From NCBI GenBank assembly GCA_900757615.1, contig CAAEON010000029.1:1-61647 (forward strand): a stretch of DNA of 61,647 nt, read 5' to 3'. The stretch is from an uncultured Collinsella sp. Lineage in GTDB: Bacteria; Actinomycetota; Coriobacteriia; Coriobacteriales; Coriobacteriaceae. Each line of letters begins with the position of its first letter. Within the stretch, counting starts at the first letter, position 1. The position numbers were made by a program, and so were the translations under genes. The notes beneath the pieces were generated by a model. That model was not told where the DNA came from and did no database searches. It saw nothing but the letters and a program-made list of their open reading frames with translations. Below are positions 17,509 to 25,952 of this stretch, piece after piece.

Positions 17509-18425
17509 CCTTTGACCTGTACGACACCGTCGACTCTTTTATCGCCTATATCGCACGCGTTGAGGGGCTTTCTCCCAACACGGTGACGGCCTATGGCTCG
17601 AGACTGGAGCGCTTTGCTGCCTGGTGCGAGCGCGAGGATATTGATGCTTTCGCTGCCGACGTGCGCACCATTCGTCGCTATCTTGCTGAGCTTTCGCGTG
17701 AGCAGGTGGCTCCCCGAACGCTTGCGGCGCACCTGTCGGCTATCCGATCTCTCTATCGCTGGATGGCTGCCGAGGGGATTGTCGAGGGCGATGCGGTCTC
17801 GGCGATCGCGTCGCCCAAGCTGCCGCGTGACCTGCCGGGCGTCCTTACGACCCAGCAGGTCGAGGCGCTGCTCAAGACGCCTGATACCTCAACACCCGCG
17901 GGACTGCGCGATGCGGCGATGCTCGAGCTGCTCTATGCCTCGGGTGCCCGTATCTCTGAGCTCGCAGCACTCAATGTGGAGTCCATCGCTTGGTCCGAAC
18001 GCACGCTGCGCCTGTGGGGCAAGGGGAGCAAGGAACGTATCGTCCCTCTGTATCGTCGTGCGCTCGAGGCGACGCGTCTCTATATTGAGGAGGGGAGGCC
18101 GGAGTTGCTCGCTCGGGCAAAGCGCCGTGACCCCGCTACCGGGCCGCATCCGCTGCTTATATCGGCGCGCGGCAATCGCATGAGCGCCGCCATGCTCAGG
18201 CGGCGGTTCCATACGCTGGCGACGCTCGCCGGCATTCCGGCCGACATCGCCCCGCATGCGATGCGCCATACCTTTGCGACCGACTTGCTCGAGGGCGGTG
18301 CGGACCTGCGCTCGGTTCAAGAGCTGCTGGGTCATGCGAGCTTGTCCACGACGCAGATATATACGCACCTCACGCCCGATCGGCTCAAACGCGCCGTGGC
18401 TCAAGCCCATCCCCGCGGCGAATAG
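17505..18425 (+). CDS. xerC: Tyrosine recombinase XerC/XerD-like
   Basis: Xer recombinases resolve chromosome dimers at dif with FtsK. The catalytic domain is intact: Arg in LLYASGARISELAAL, a Lys in LWGKGSKERIVPL, HAMRHTF (HxxR), LGHASLSTTQIYTH with the second His and the nucleophilic Tyr. The first standard start codon is GTG 17583, but recognisable N-terminal domain sequence (SFIAYIARVEGLSPNTVTAY) begins before it. The frame is open upstream with no ATG, GTG or TTG. An ATA at 17505 overlaps the trmFO stop (ATAG) and lies 9 bases after GGAGG; it would give 306 residues, normal Xer length. The start is therefore inferred; the gene itself is secure. XerC versus XerD cannot be decided. Confidence 0.88.
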   Translation: MAFDLYDTVDSFIAYIARVEGLSPNTVTAYGSRLERFAAWCEREDIDAFAADVRTIRRYLAELSREQVAPRTLAAHLSAIRSLYRWMAAEGIVEGDAVSAIASPKLPRDLPGVLTTQQVEALLKTPDTSTPAGLRDAAMLELLYASGARISELAALNVESIAWSERTLRLWGKGSKERIVPLYRRALEATRLYIEEGRPELLARAKRRDPATGPHPLLISARGNRMSAAMLRRRFHTLATLAGIPADIAPHAMRHTFATDLLEGGADLRSVQELLGHASLSTTQIYTHLTPDRLKRAVAQAHPRGE

Positions 18426-18474
18426 TGGCTGGGACGTCCCGCGCCGCACTCAGGTGTGTGGTTTTGATTGCGGG

Positions 18475-18503
18475 TTGGCAGGAAGATGCATTCCTGCTAT
18501 CAT
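18475..18503 (+). promoter_or_regulatory. rpsB promoter
   Basis: TTGGCA (18475-18480), a 17-base spacer and TATCAT (18498-18503) form one of the best promoter matches in the window. The leader to rpsB is about 135 nt and non-coding, long enough for an S2 autoregulatory structure. Confidence 0.7.
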
Positions 18504-18644
18504 TCATCGGGTTGCTTCACGGCAACAGGTTTTTATCACGCACGCGCGGCTACTTCATACCGTGGTGCCCGGGCTTTGGTAGCACATGTCCGGGTTGGTT
18601 TTGGAGGATGACCCCGCGCGGAGGCAAACCACAGGAGGTTTAAC

Positions 18645-19373
18645 ATGGCTACCAAGATTAATATCCGCACCCTGCTCGAGGCCGGCTGCCACTTCGGCCA
18701 CCAGACCCGTCGCTGGAACCCCAAGATGAAGCCGTTCATCTTCGGTGAGCGCAACGGCATCTACATCCTCGACCTCAAGCAGACCATCCTCGACGCCGAC
18801 CAGGCCTACACCTTCGTCAAGAACGTCGCCAAGGGTGGCAACGTGCTGTTCGTCGGCACCAAGAAGCAGGCTCAGGAGGCCGTCAAGAACGCTGCCGAGC
18901 GCGCCAACATGCCCTACATCAACCAGCGTTGGCTCGGCGGTATGCTGACCAACTTCGTCACCATCCGCTCCCGCATCAACCGCATGGAGGAGCTCGAGGC
19001 CATGGTCGAGGACGGCCGCATGGCAGTGCTCCCCAAGAAGGAGCAGGCTGTGCTCGGCAAGGAGCTCACCAAGCTCCAGACCAACCTCGGTGGCGCCCGC
19101 GACATGAAGGGCCTGCCCCAGGCTCTCTTCGTCATCGACACCAAGCGCGAGGAGAACGCCATCAAGGAGGCCCAGCGCCTGAACATCCCCGTCGTCGCTC
19201 TGATCGACACCAACTCCGATCCCGACGAGGTCGAGTACGGCATCCCCTGCAACGATGACGCTATCTCCGCTGTCACCCTTATGTGCGAGCTCATGGCTGA
19301 CGCCTGCCTCGCTGGCTCCGGTAAGGAGCAGGTCTCCGAGGCCGAGATGGCCGCTGAGCCCAAGGCCGAGTAA
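18645..19373 (+). CDS. rpsB: 30S ribosomal protein S2
   Basis: S2 is a late-binding 30S protein needed for S1 docking and mRNA binding. The 242-residue protein has LLEAGCHFGHQTRRWNPKM, VLFVGTKKQAQ, INQRWLGGMLTNF and ALIDTNSDPDEVEYGIP with NDDA, all family signatures. The ATG is preceded by CACAGGAGG. It is the first gene of rpsB-tsf, the near-universal bacterial pair. Confidence 0.97.
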   Translation: MATKINIRTLLEAGCHFGHQTRRWNPKMKPFIFGERNGIYILDLKQTILDADQAYTFVKNVAKGGNVLFVGTKKQAQEAVKNAAERANMPYINQRWLGGMLTNFVTIRSRINRMEELEAMVEDGRMAVLPKKEQAVLGKELTKLQTNLGGARDMKGLPQALFVIDTKREENAIKEAQRLNIPVVALIDTNSDPDEVEYGIPCNDDAISAVTLMCELMADACLAGSGKEQVSEAEMAAEPKAE

Positions 19374-19418
19374 ATCAGTCTTAGTTAATTCTTTTTCATC
19401 TCTTTGAAAGGAACCACA

Positions 19419-20288
19419 ATGGCCCAGATTACCGCCGCTATGGTCAAGCAGCTCCGCGAGATGACCGACTCTCCGATGATGGAGTGCAAGAAGGCTCTCG
19501 TCGAGGCTGACGGCGACATGGACGCCGCTGTCGACGTTCTGCGTAAGAACGGCCTTGCCAAGGCTGCCAAGAAGGCTGGCCGTGAGACCAACGAGGGCGC
19601 TGTCGCCGCGTTCGTCTCCGAGGATGGCAAGACCGGCGCTCTGCTCGAGCTCTCCTGCGAGACCGACTTCGTTGGCTCCAACGCCAAGTTCACCGGCTTT
19701 GCTTCCAAGGTCGCTGAGGTTGTCGCTACCACCGAGCCTGCTGACGTCGACGCTCTGCTCGAGAAGCCGATGGGCGAGGAGACCGTTTCCTCCGAGCTCA
19801 CCGAGATGATTCACATCATGGGCGAGAACATGAAGATCTCCCGCTTCGCTGCCCGCAAGGCCGAGAACGGCGCGCTCGCTTCTTACATCCACATGGGTGG
19901 TAAGATCGGCGTCCTCGTCGAGTTCGCCTTCGAGAAGGCCGAGACCGCTCAGGCTGAGTCCTTCAAGACCTTCGCTCACGACGTTGCCCTTCAGGTTGCC
20001 GCCGTCGCACCGATCTGCGCTACCCGCGATCAGGTTCCGGCCGAGACCGTCGAGCACGAGAAGCAGATCTACATGGCCCAGGCTGCCGAGTCCGGCAAGC
20101 CCGAGGCTATCCAGGAGAAGATGGCTGTTGGCCGTCTGGAGAAGTTCTACAAGCAGTCCGTGCTCACCGAGCAGGAGTTCATCAAGGACAGCTCCCTCAC
20201 CATCAAGAAGTACGCTGAGCAGGTCTCCAAGGAGCTCGGCGACAGCATTACCGTCGTTGCCATTGACCGTCTGGTCCGTGGCGAGTAA
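19419..20288 (+). CDS. tsf: Translation elongation factor Ts
   Basis: EF-Ts is the nucleotide exchange factor that recycles EF-Tu. The 289-residue protein has the N-terminal UBA-like domain with LREMTDSPMMECKKAL (the Thr-Asp contact region to EF-Tu), the core ELSCETDFV and the C-terminal dimerisation-type part. The ATG at 19419 follows GAAAGGAA. It is separated from rpsB by 45 bases and followed by a strong terminator. Confidence 0.97.
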   Translation: MAQITAAMVKQLREMTDSPMMECKKALVEADGDMDAAVDVLRKNGLAKAAKKAGRETNEGAVAAFVSEDGKTGALLELSCETDFVGSNAKFTGFASKVAEVVATTEPADVDALLEKPMGEETVSSELTEMIHIMGENMKISRFAARKAENGALASYIHMGGKIGVLVEFAFEKAETAQAESFKTFAHDVALQVAAVAPICATRDQVPAETVEHEKQIYMAQAAESGKPEAIQEKMAVGRLEKFYKQSVLTEQEFIKDSSLTIKKYAEQVSKELGDSITVVAIDRLVRGE

Positions 20289-20311
20289 ATAAGCTTTTGT
20301 AGCTGGTAATG

Positions 20312-20346
20312 AGCAGGCTGTGGGTTTTACTCACAGCCTGCTTTTT
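20312..20346 (+). terminator. tsf intrinsic terminator
   Basis: An 11-bp stem (20312-20322 with 20332-20342) with a 9-base loop is followed by TTTTC. A second small palindrome (GGCTCT/AGAGCC, 20349-20364) lies between it and pyrH. Confidence 0.9.
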
Positions 20347-20405
20347 CATGGCTCTTATCAGAGCCTTTGATATCATATTGAGAGTCTAATTAAAGGAGGA
20401 TCGCT

Positions 20406-21128
20406 TTGTCCGACATCCGATATAAACGCGTGCTTCTGAAGCTTTCCGGCGAAGCACTGATGGGCGACGGCCACTATGGCATCGACCCCAAGGTTACCGA
20501 CCATCTTGCCAAGCAGGTCAAGGAGCTGCTCGCCGTTGGCCATGAGGTCGGCGTCGTTGTCGGCGGCGGCAATATTTTCCGCGGCATGGCAGGCGCTGCC
20601 GGTGGCATGGAGCGTGCTCAGGCCGACTACATGGGCATGCTGGCAACCGTTATGAACGCGCTCGCCCTGCAGGATGCCTTCGAGCACAACGATGTTCCCT
20701 GCCGCGTGATGAGCGCTATCCAGATGAACGAGATCTGCGAGCCCTATATTCGCCGTCGCGCCATCAATCACCTTTCCAAGGGCAACGTCGTTATTTTTGC
20801 CGCCGGTTCGGGCAATCCGTACTTTACGACCGACACCGCCGCGGCTCTTCGTGCGTGCGAGATCGGCGCCGAGATTCTGATTAAAGCCACCAAGGTTGAC
20901 GGCATCTACGACAAGGATCCCGTCAAGTGTGCCGACGCCGTCCGGTTTGACAAGATTACCTATCACGAGGTTCTCGTCCGCGGTCTGCAGGTTATGGATT
21001 CCACGGCTACGGCACTGTGCCAGGATAACCGTATGCCGATTTTGGTCCTCAACATAGATGGCGAGGACACCGTCAAGCGCGCGCTTTCGGGTGAGCCCGT
21101 CGGCACGCTCGTCTATCAGGAGGATTAA
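20406..21128 (+). CDS. pyrH: UMP kinase
   Basis: PyrH phosphorylates UMP to UDP and is allosterically tuned by GTP/UTP. The 240-residue amino-acid-kinase-family protein has KLSGEALMG, VVVGGGNIFRG and the DTAAALRACEIGAE region typical of bacterial UMPK. The start is TTG 20406 (product MSDIRYKRVLLK), with AAAGGAGG 5 bases upstream. The first gene of the pyrH-to-proS run, it is likely transcribed from a promoter in the short gap after the tsf terminator, though no clear box was found. Confidence 0.96.
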   Translation: MSDIRYKRVLLKLSGEALMGDGHYGIDPKVTDHLAKQVKELLAVGHEVGVVVGGGNIFRGMAGAAGGMERAQADYMGMLATVMNALALQDAFEHNDVPCRVMSAIQMNEICEPYIRRRAINHLSKGNVVIFAAGSGNPYFTTDTAAALRACEIGAEILIKATKVDGIYDKDPVKCADAVRFDKITYHEVLVRGLQVMDSTATALCQDNRMPILVLNIDGEDTVKRALSGEPVGTLVYQED

Positions 21129-21130
21129 GC

Positions 21131-21667
21131 ATGGCAGAGAACATCACCGCCCACATGGACAAGTCGCTCGAGTCCCTCAAGCATAACTTCTCCAAGGTCC
21201 GTACCGGCCGCGCCAACGCTAACATTCTGTCCGACATCACCGTCGATTATTACGGTGTTCCCACGCCGGTCACGCAGGTTGCCGCCGTAAAGACCCCCGA
21301 GGCCCACATGCTGCTCATCGAGCCGTGGGACAAGGCGCTCATCAACGCTATCGTCAAGGCCATCGGCGCTTCCGATCTGGGTATTACCCCCAACTCCGAT
21401 GGCACCGTCGTTCGTCTGCCGTTCCCGGCTCCCACCGAGGAGCGCCGTCGCGAGCTCGTCAAGGAGTGTCGCGAGTACGCTGAGCAGGCCAAGGTGTCTA
21501 TCCGTAACATCCGTCGCGACTTCAACAACAAGCTCGAGCGCGATGAGGAGCTCACCGAGGACGATGTCCGTCGCGAGCAGGCCAAGGTCCAGAAGCACAC
21601 CGATGAGTATGTCGCCAAGGTCGAGGAGCTTCTGAAGGAAAAAGAAGCCGAGGTCATGGAGATCTAA
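21131..21667 (+). CDS. frr: Ribosome recycling factor
   Basis: RRF splits post-termination ribosomes with EF-G. The 178-residue protein shows the tRNA-like three-helix bundle sequence: KVRTGRANANIL, VDYYGVPTPVTQVA, APTEERRRELVK and an end segment rich in Glu/Lys. It starts 2 bases after pyrH stops. Confidence 0.97.
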   Translation: MAENITAHMDKSLESLKHNFSKVRTGRANANILSDITVDYYGVPTPVTQVAAVKTPEAHMLLIEPWDKALINAIVKAIGASDLGITPNSDGTVVRLPFPAPTEERRRELVKECREYAEQAKVSIRNIRRDFNNKLERDEELTEDDVRREQAKVQKHTDEYVAKVEELLKEKEAEVMEI

Positions 21668-21668
21668 G

Positions 21669-22463
21669 GTGCAATACGACGAGCATAAACTGGTCGAGTA
21701 CTTTGCCGACGCCCCTGCGGGCGTCGGTTTTTCCGACCTTGACCTCAATAACATTCCGCACCATATCTCGTGCATCATGGACGGCAACGGTCGTTGGGCC
21801 ACGTCGCGCGGTCTTGCACGCACTGAGGGCCACAAGGCGGGTATCGTCTCCCTTCGCGAGATTATTACTGCCTGCGTGCGTCTGGGCGTCGACGTGCTTT
21901 CGGCCTATGCGTTTTCTACCGAAAACTGGAACCGCCCGCAGCATGAGGTCAACGTCTTGATGCATCTGTTTGCCAAGACGTTTATCGACGAGCTGCCGCT
22001 TTTGAAGCGCGAAAACGTGCGCGTTGTCTTTTTGGGTGACATTTCCGCGCTGCCCAAGAAGACCCGCGACGTTTTTGAACGCGGTCTTGCCGAGTGCGCC
22101 GATCACACTGGTATGACGCTGGCGCTTGCCGTCAACTACGGCGCGCGTGCCGAGATCACTCGTGCTGTCCGTCAGATCGCACTCGACGCTGCCGCCGGTA
22201 AGATCGATCCTGGCGCAATTGATGACGACATGGTGGCTTCCCACCTCTATACCGCCGGTCTTCCCGATCCTGAGCTTGTGATTCGCACCTCTGGTGAGCT
22301 GCGCCTTTCGAACTATCTGCTTTGGCAGGTGGCTTATTCCGAGTTCTACGTCACCGATACCTATTGGCCCGACTTTGATCGCTGGGGCCTTGTCGACGCC
22401 ATTTTGGCCTATCAGGGCCGTGACCGTAGGTTTGGTGGACTGAGCAAGACCGAGGAGGCTTAA
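21669..22463 (+). CDS. uppS: Isoprenyl transferase (undecaprenyl diphosphate synthase)
   Basis: UppS extends farnesyl diphosphate with IPP to make the C55 lipid carrier of cell-wall synthesis. The 264-residue cis-prenyltransferase has the catalytic motif ISCIMDGNGRWA, AYAFSTENW, and VIRTSGELRLSNYLLWQ followed by SEFYVTD. About 28 residues precede the core. The GTG start lies one base after the frr stop. Its substrates come from the MEP genes dxr and ispG downstream in the same operon. Confidence 0.95.
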   Translation: MQYDEHKLVEYFADAPAGVGFSDLDLNNIPHHISCIMDGNGRWATSRGLARTEGHKAGIVSLREIITACVRLGVDVLSAYAFSTENWNRPQHEVNVLMHLFAKTFIDELPLLKRENVRVVFLGDISALPKKTRDVFERGLAECADHTGMTLALAVNYGARAEITRAVRQIALDAAAGKIDPGAIDDDMVASHLYTAGLPDPELVIRTSGELRLSNYLLWQVAYSEFYVTDTYWPDFDRWGLVDAILAYQGRDRRFGGLSKTEEA

Positions 22464-22465
22464 TC

Positions 22466-23365
22466 GTGTCCGATCGTCCCAAGGGATCTGCTCCCAAGGC
22501 GCCTGCGCGCAAAGCTGCCGCTGCGGGAGCGCCTGCAGCAAAGAACGGCACCGGTTCGTGGCTGGCTGGCTTTATCACCCGCGCCGCCGCCGGTATCGTC
22601 TACGCCGTTGTCTTTATCCTGTGCCTGGTTTTGGGTATCGTCCCCACGGCCATCTTTGTTTCTGTCATGAGCGGTCTGTGCTGCTATGAGTTTTTCCGTA
22701 TGACGAGGCTCGATGGCAAGATGGCTAACGAGCGCATGGGTATCGCTGCCGCCGTACTCTTTCCGCTTTCGGCGTTGGGCGATTCGATGTTGCTGAATGC
22801 CCTGCTTTTTGCCCTGATGCTCGCTGTGGGCATTTGGTATGTCTGGTCGCCGCGTACCCGTATCTCTGATGTGGCCGTGACGCTCATGGGTCCCATCTAC
22901 ACTGGCTTTATGCTGTCGGCTATCGTGTTGCTGCGCGATGCCGTGCCCGGTTTTGCCGGCGCCCTGCTTTCGGTGGGCGTTTGCGCGTCCCTTTGGGTCT
23001 CCGATTCGTTTGCCTACATCGTGGGCAGTCGTATCGGCAAGCACAAGATGGTTCCCAAGATCTCACCCAAAAAGAGCTGGGAGGGGTTTGTCGGCGGCAT
23101 CCTTGGCTCGGTTTTGATTTGGCTCATCCTGTGGGCGACGCACTTCTACAAGCTCAGCCTGCCCTATGCGCTGCTGTGCGGCGTGGTCGTGTCCATTTTG
23201 GGCGTTATCGGCGACCTTATCGAGTCGCGCATCAAGCGCGGTGTGGGCGTTAAGGATTCCGGTAACCTTATCCCGGGCCACGGCGGCATGCTCGATCGTA
23301 GCGATTCGCTTATCTTCGGCTGCATTACCGCGCAGCTGCTTTTGATGATCGGAGGCGTGCTGTAA
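22466..23365 (+). CDS. cdsA: Phosphatidate cytidylyltransferase (CDP-diglyceride synthase)
   Basis: CdsA is a membrane enzyme making CDP-diacylglycerol from phosphatidate and CTP, the branch point of phospholipid synthesis. It has several hydrophobic segments and the family signature near the C-terminus, VKDSGNLIPGHGGMLDRSDS, plus SPKKSWEGFVGG. The 299-residue protein begins with a 30-residue Ala/Lys/Pro-rich hydrophilic extension not needed for catalysis. The GTG start lies 2 bases after uppS, and its stop overlaps the dxr start. Confidence 0.94.
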   Translation: MSDRPKGSAPKAPARKAAAAGAPAAKNGTGSWLAGFITRAAAGIVYAVVFILCLVLGIVPTAIFVSVMSGLCCYEFFRMTRLDGKMANERMGIAAAVLFPLSALGDSMLLNALLFALMLAVGIWYVWSPRTRISDVAVTLMGPIYTGFMLSAIVLLRDAVPGFAGALLSVGVCASLWVSDSFAYIVGSRIGKHKMVPKISPKKSWEGFVGGILGSVLIWLILWATHFYKLSLPYALLCGVVVSILGVIGDLIESRIKRGVGVKDSGNLIPGHGGMLDRSDSLIFGCITAQLLLMIGGVL

Positions 23366-24552
23366 TGTCATTCCAGACGACGTATGGCCCCGATGGACGC
23401 CTCCGTGTTGCCATCCTGGGTTGTACGGGCTCTATCGGCACCCAGGCACTCGATGTGTGCCGTCAGCATGCCGATCGCCTGCAGGTGACGGCGCTGTCCG
23501 TTAATTCCAGCACCTCGGATCTCGTTGCCGCTGCCCGCGAGTTCTCGGTTCCGGCGGTTGCCGTGGCCGATGTCGCTCATGGCGATGACGCCGTGCTGCA
23601 GGAGTTGCCCGAGGGAACGAAGCTCGGCGTTGGCGCGCAGGCGGTTTGCGAGCTCGCGCGTCGCGACGATGTCGACTGCGTGCTCGTCGCTATTGTGGGC
23701 GCCGCCGGTCTCGAGGCGAGCCATGCGGCCTTGACCTCGAATAAGCGTCTTGCCCTTGCCAACAAGGAGTCCCTCGTCGTCGGTGGCGACTTGCTTATGC
23801 CGTTGGCGCAACCGGGCCAGCTTATTCCGGTCGACTCTGAGCACTCCGCCATCTACCAGTGCTATCTGGGGGAGAGCCCACGCGAGGCTCATTGTATTTG
23901 GCTCACCTGCTCGGGCGGTCCGTTCTTTGGCCGCACGCGCGACGAGCTCGATCGCGTGACGCGTGTCGACGCCCTCGCACATCCCACGTGGGCCATGGGT
24001 GCCAAGATCACCATCGACTCCGCCACCCTTATGAACAAGGGCTTGGAGCGCATCGAGGCCATGCACCTGTTTAACTGCGATCTCGATTTCATCAACGTGG
24101 TCGTGCAGCGTCAGTCCAAGATTCACTCTATGGTCGAGTTCGCCGACGGCTCCGTGATGGCGCATCTCGGTGCTTCCGACATGCGTATTCCCATTCAGTT
24201 CGCGTTCTCGTATCCCGAGCGTTGGGATACCCCGGCGCCTCGTATCGATTTTCGCGAGTTGGGGCAGCTCACGTTTGATGCTGCCGACATGGATACCTTC
24301 CGCTGTCTGGCACTGGCCGAGCGAGCCGGCAAGACGGGTGGCACCATGCCGTGCGTGCTCAATGCCGCCAACGAGGTCGCCGTCGATGCCTTCCTGCACG
24401 ATGGCTGCAGCTTTACCGATATCGATCGCATTGTGGAATCCTGCATGGATGCCCACGATATGCAGGCGGTCGATTCGTTTGAGCAGCTTCGCGACATCGA
24501 TGCGTGGGCGCGTGAAAAGGCTGCGCAGGTGCTCGCCGCAACCCGTTCCTAA
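23365..24552 (+). CDS. dxr: 1-deoxy-D-xylulose 5-phosphate reductoisomerase
   Basis: Dxr makes 2-C-methyl-erythritol 4-phosphate with NADPH, the committed step of the MEP isoprenoid route. The 395-residue protein has the N-terminal nucleotide fold ILGCTGSIGTQAL, the LANKESLVVGG and PVDSEHSAIYQC motifs with the metal-binding Asp/Glu, and WAMGAKITIDSATLMNKGLE. Translation starts in a TAATG overlap with cdsA. An additional MEP gene, ispG, lies two genes downstream. Confidence 0.97.
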   Translation: MSFQTTYGPDGRLRVAILGCTGSIGTQALDVCRQHADRLQVTALSVNSSTSDLVAAAREFSVPAVAVADVAHGDDAVLQELPEGTKLGVGAQAVCELARRDDVDCVLVAIVGAAGLEASHAALTSNKRLALANKESLVVGGDLLMPLAQPGQLIPVDSEHSAIYQCYLGESPREAHCIWLTCSGGPFFGRTRDELDRVTRVDALAHPTWAMGAKITIDSATLMNKGLERIEAMHLFNCDLDFINVVVQRQSKIHSMVEFADGSVMAHLGASDMRIPIQFAFSYPERWDTPAPRIDFRELGQLTFDAADMDTFRCLALAERAGKTGGTMPCVLNAANEVAVDAFLHDGCSFTDIDRIVESCMDAHDMQAVDSFEQLRDIDAWAREKAAQVLAATRS

Positions 24553-24577
24553 CCCATAAGGATTGCTTTTTCGTTTT

Positions 24578-25939
24578 ATGGATACTGTTCTGAGCGTTCT
24601 CTCATCGGTCTTTTGGGGCCTGCTGATGCTTTCCGTCCTCGTGTTTTTGCACGAGGGCGGCCACTTTTTGGCGGCGCGCGCCTGCGGCGTCCGTGTGACC
24701 GAGTTCTTTTTGGGCCTGCCGTGCCGCTTTGACATCCATTACACGTCGCGTCGCATTGGAACTAAGTTTGGCGTGACCCCGCTGCTGCTTGGTGGCTACG
24801 CTGCCATCTGCGGTATGGATCCGACCGACGTCTCGTGCGCCGATCGCGTGCTCGCGGCTATCTATCGTCATGGTCGCGTGACCGTGGCCGACCTTGCCGC
24901 CGAACTCGAGCTTTCCGAGGAGGATGTGCTCGAGGCTTGTGCTCTATTGCTGGGCTGGGGCTCCATCGCACCTTGGCATGAGGAAGGGGAGAAGCCCTCA
25001 CCGAGCTACTATCCCACCAAGTATCAGACACTGCCTCGAGACGCTGCGGGTTACACCACCTTTGACGGCCGCCGGTTCGATCGCGAACATGCGACTGCCG
25101 AGGGCGATGTGTGGGAGCTGCCGTGCGGCGAGGCCGAGTTCCTTGCACAAGAACGTTTGCACACCTATCTTGGCCAGGGCTTTCTCAAGCGTGCCTTTAT
25201 GCTGCTCGCGGGCATTATTGTCAATATCCTGACGGGCTTTTTGCTCCTTATGAGCATCTATTCCATTGCGGGTGTCACCGTGCCGATGGATACCAACGTG
25301 ATCGGTCAGGTTGACGAGGGGTCTATTGCCGCCAAGGCGGGTATCGAGTCTGGTGATGCGATCCTTTCGGTTGACGGTGTCTCATGTTCCACTTGGATGG
25401 ACGTCTACGATGCCATCGGCAAGGCCGCCGGTAAGGACGATATTGCTATCGAGTATGAGCGCGATGGCAAGCAGTGCTCGACCTCGGTCGCACTCAAAGA
25501 GGACGAACGTCTGGGCGTTTATGCCTCTACGCAGGTGGTCCGTTTGGACCCCATCACCTCGGCGCGCCTCTCCTTTTCGTATGTTGCGCAGACAGCGGAG
25601 GGCGTGATGCGCCTGCTCCAGCCGCAGCATACGATGGAGATCCTCGATCAGTCCTCTTCGATCGTGGGTATTAGCGTCATGTCTTCGCAGGCAGCTGCTG
25701 CCGGTCCCATCACGTTCTTGTCGTTTGCCGCGCTCATTTCGTTCTCACTGGGCTTTATGAACTTGCTGCCTATCCCGCCGCTCGACGGCGGTAAGTTAGT
25801 CATCGAGATTATTCAAAAGATTGCGGGTCGCGAGCTGCCTCTCAAAGCTCAGACCATTGTGAGCTATGTGGGCATCGCGCTCTTCGCGTTGCTGTTTGTC
25901 TATATGCTTCGTTCCGACATCCTTCGATTCATTCTGTAG
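24578..25939 (+). CDS. rseP: Site-2 protease RseP/RasP family with inserted winged-helix-like domain
   Basis: This is an intramembrane zinc metalloprotease of regulated intramembrane proteolysis. HEGGH (residues 25-29) lies in the first membrane segment. LLGGYAAICGM follows, then a second membrane segment (about 203-232), a PDZ domain (about 240-310) and the third-motif region NLLPIPPLDGG before the last membrane segment. About 110 residues (82-195) are inserted between GGY and the second membrane segment. Their first half, IYRHGRVTVADLAAELELSE, looks like a winged helix. The total of 453 residues reflects this insert. The ATG at 24578 is weakly served by AAGGAT; TTG 24563 is too close to that site. 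It sits between dxr and ispG, the usual place for rseP/rasP. Confidence 0.92.
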   Translation: MDTVLSVLSSVFWGLLMLSVLVFLHEGGHFLAARACGVRVTEFFLGLPCRFDIHYTSRRIGTKFGVTPLLLGGYAAICGMDPTDVSCADRVLAAIYRHGRVTVADLAAELELSEEDVLEACALLLGWGSIAPWHEEGEKPSPSYYPTKYQTLPRDAAGYTTFDGRRFDREHATAEGDVWELPCGEAEFLAQERLHTYLGQGFLKRAFMLLAGIIVNILTGFLLLMSIYSIAGVTVPMDTNVIGQVDEGSIAAKAGIESGDAILSVDGVSCSTWMDVYDAIGKAAGKDDIAIEYERDGKQCSTSVALKEDERLGVYASTQVVRLDPITSARLSFSYVAQTAEGVMRLLQPQHTMEILDQSSSIVGISVMSSQAAAAGPITFLSFAALISFSLGFMNLLPIPPLDGGKLVIEIIQKIAGRELPLKAQTIVSYVGIALFALLFVYMLRSDILRFIL

Positions 25940-25952
25940 GGGAGTGTTTGGA

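Noticed and set aside
18555..20057. 500-codon minus-strand frame opposite rpsB/tsf
   Set aside because: Antisense shadow of two certain ribosomal/elongation genes, with low-complexity composition.
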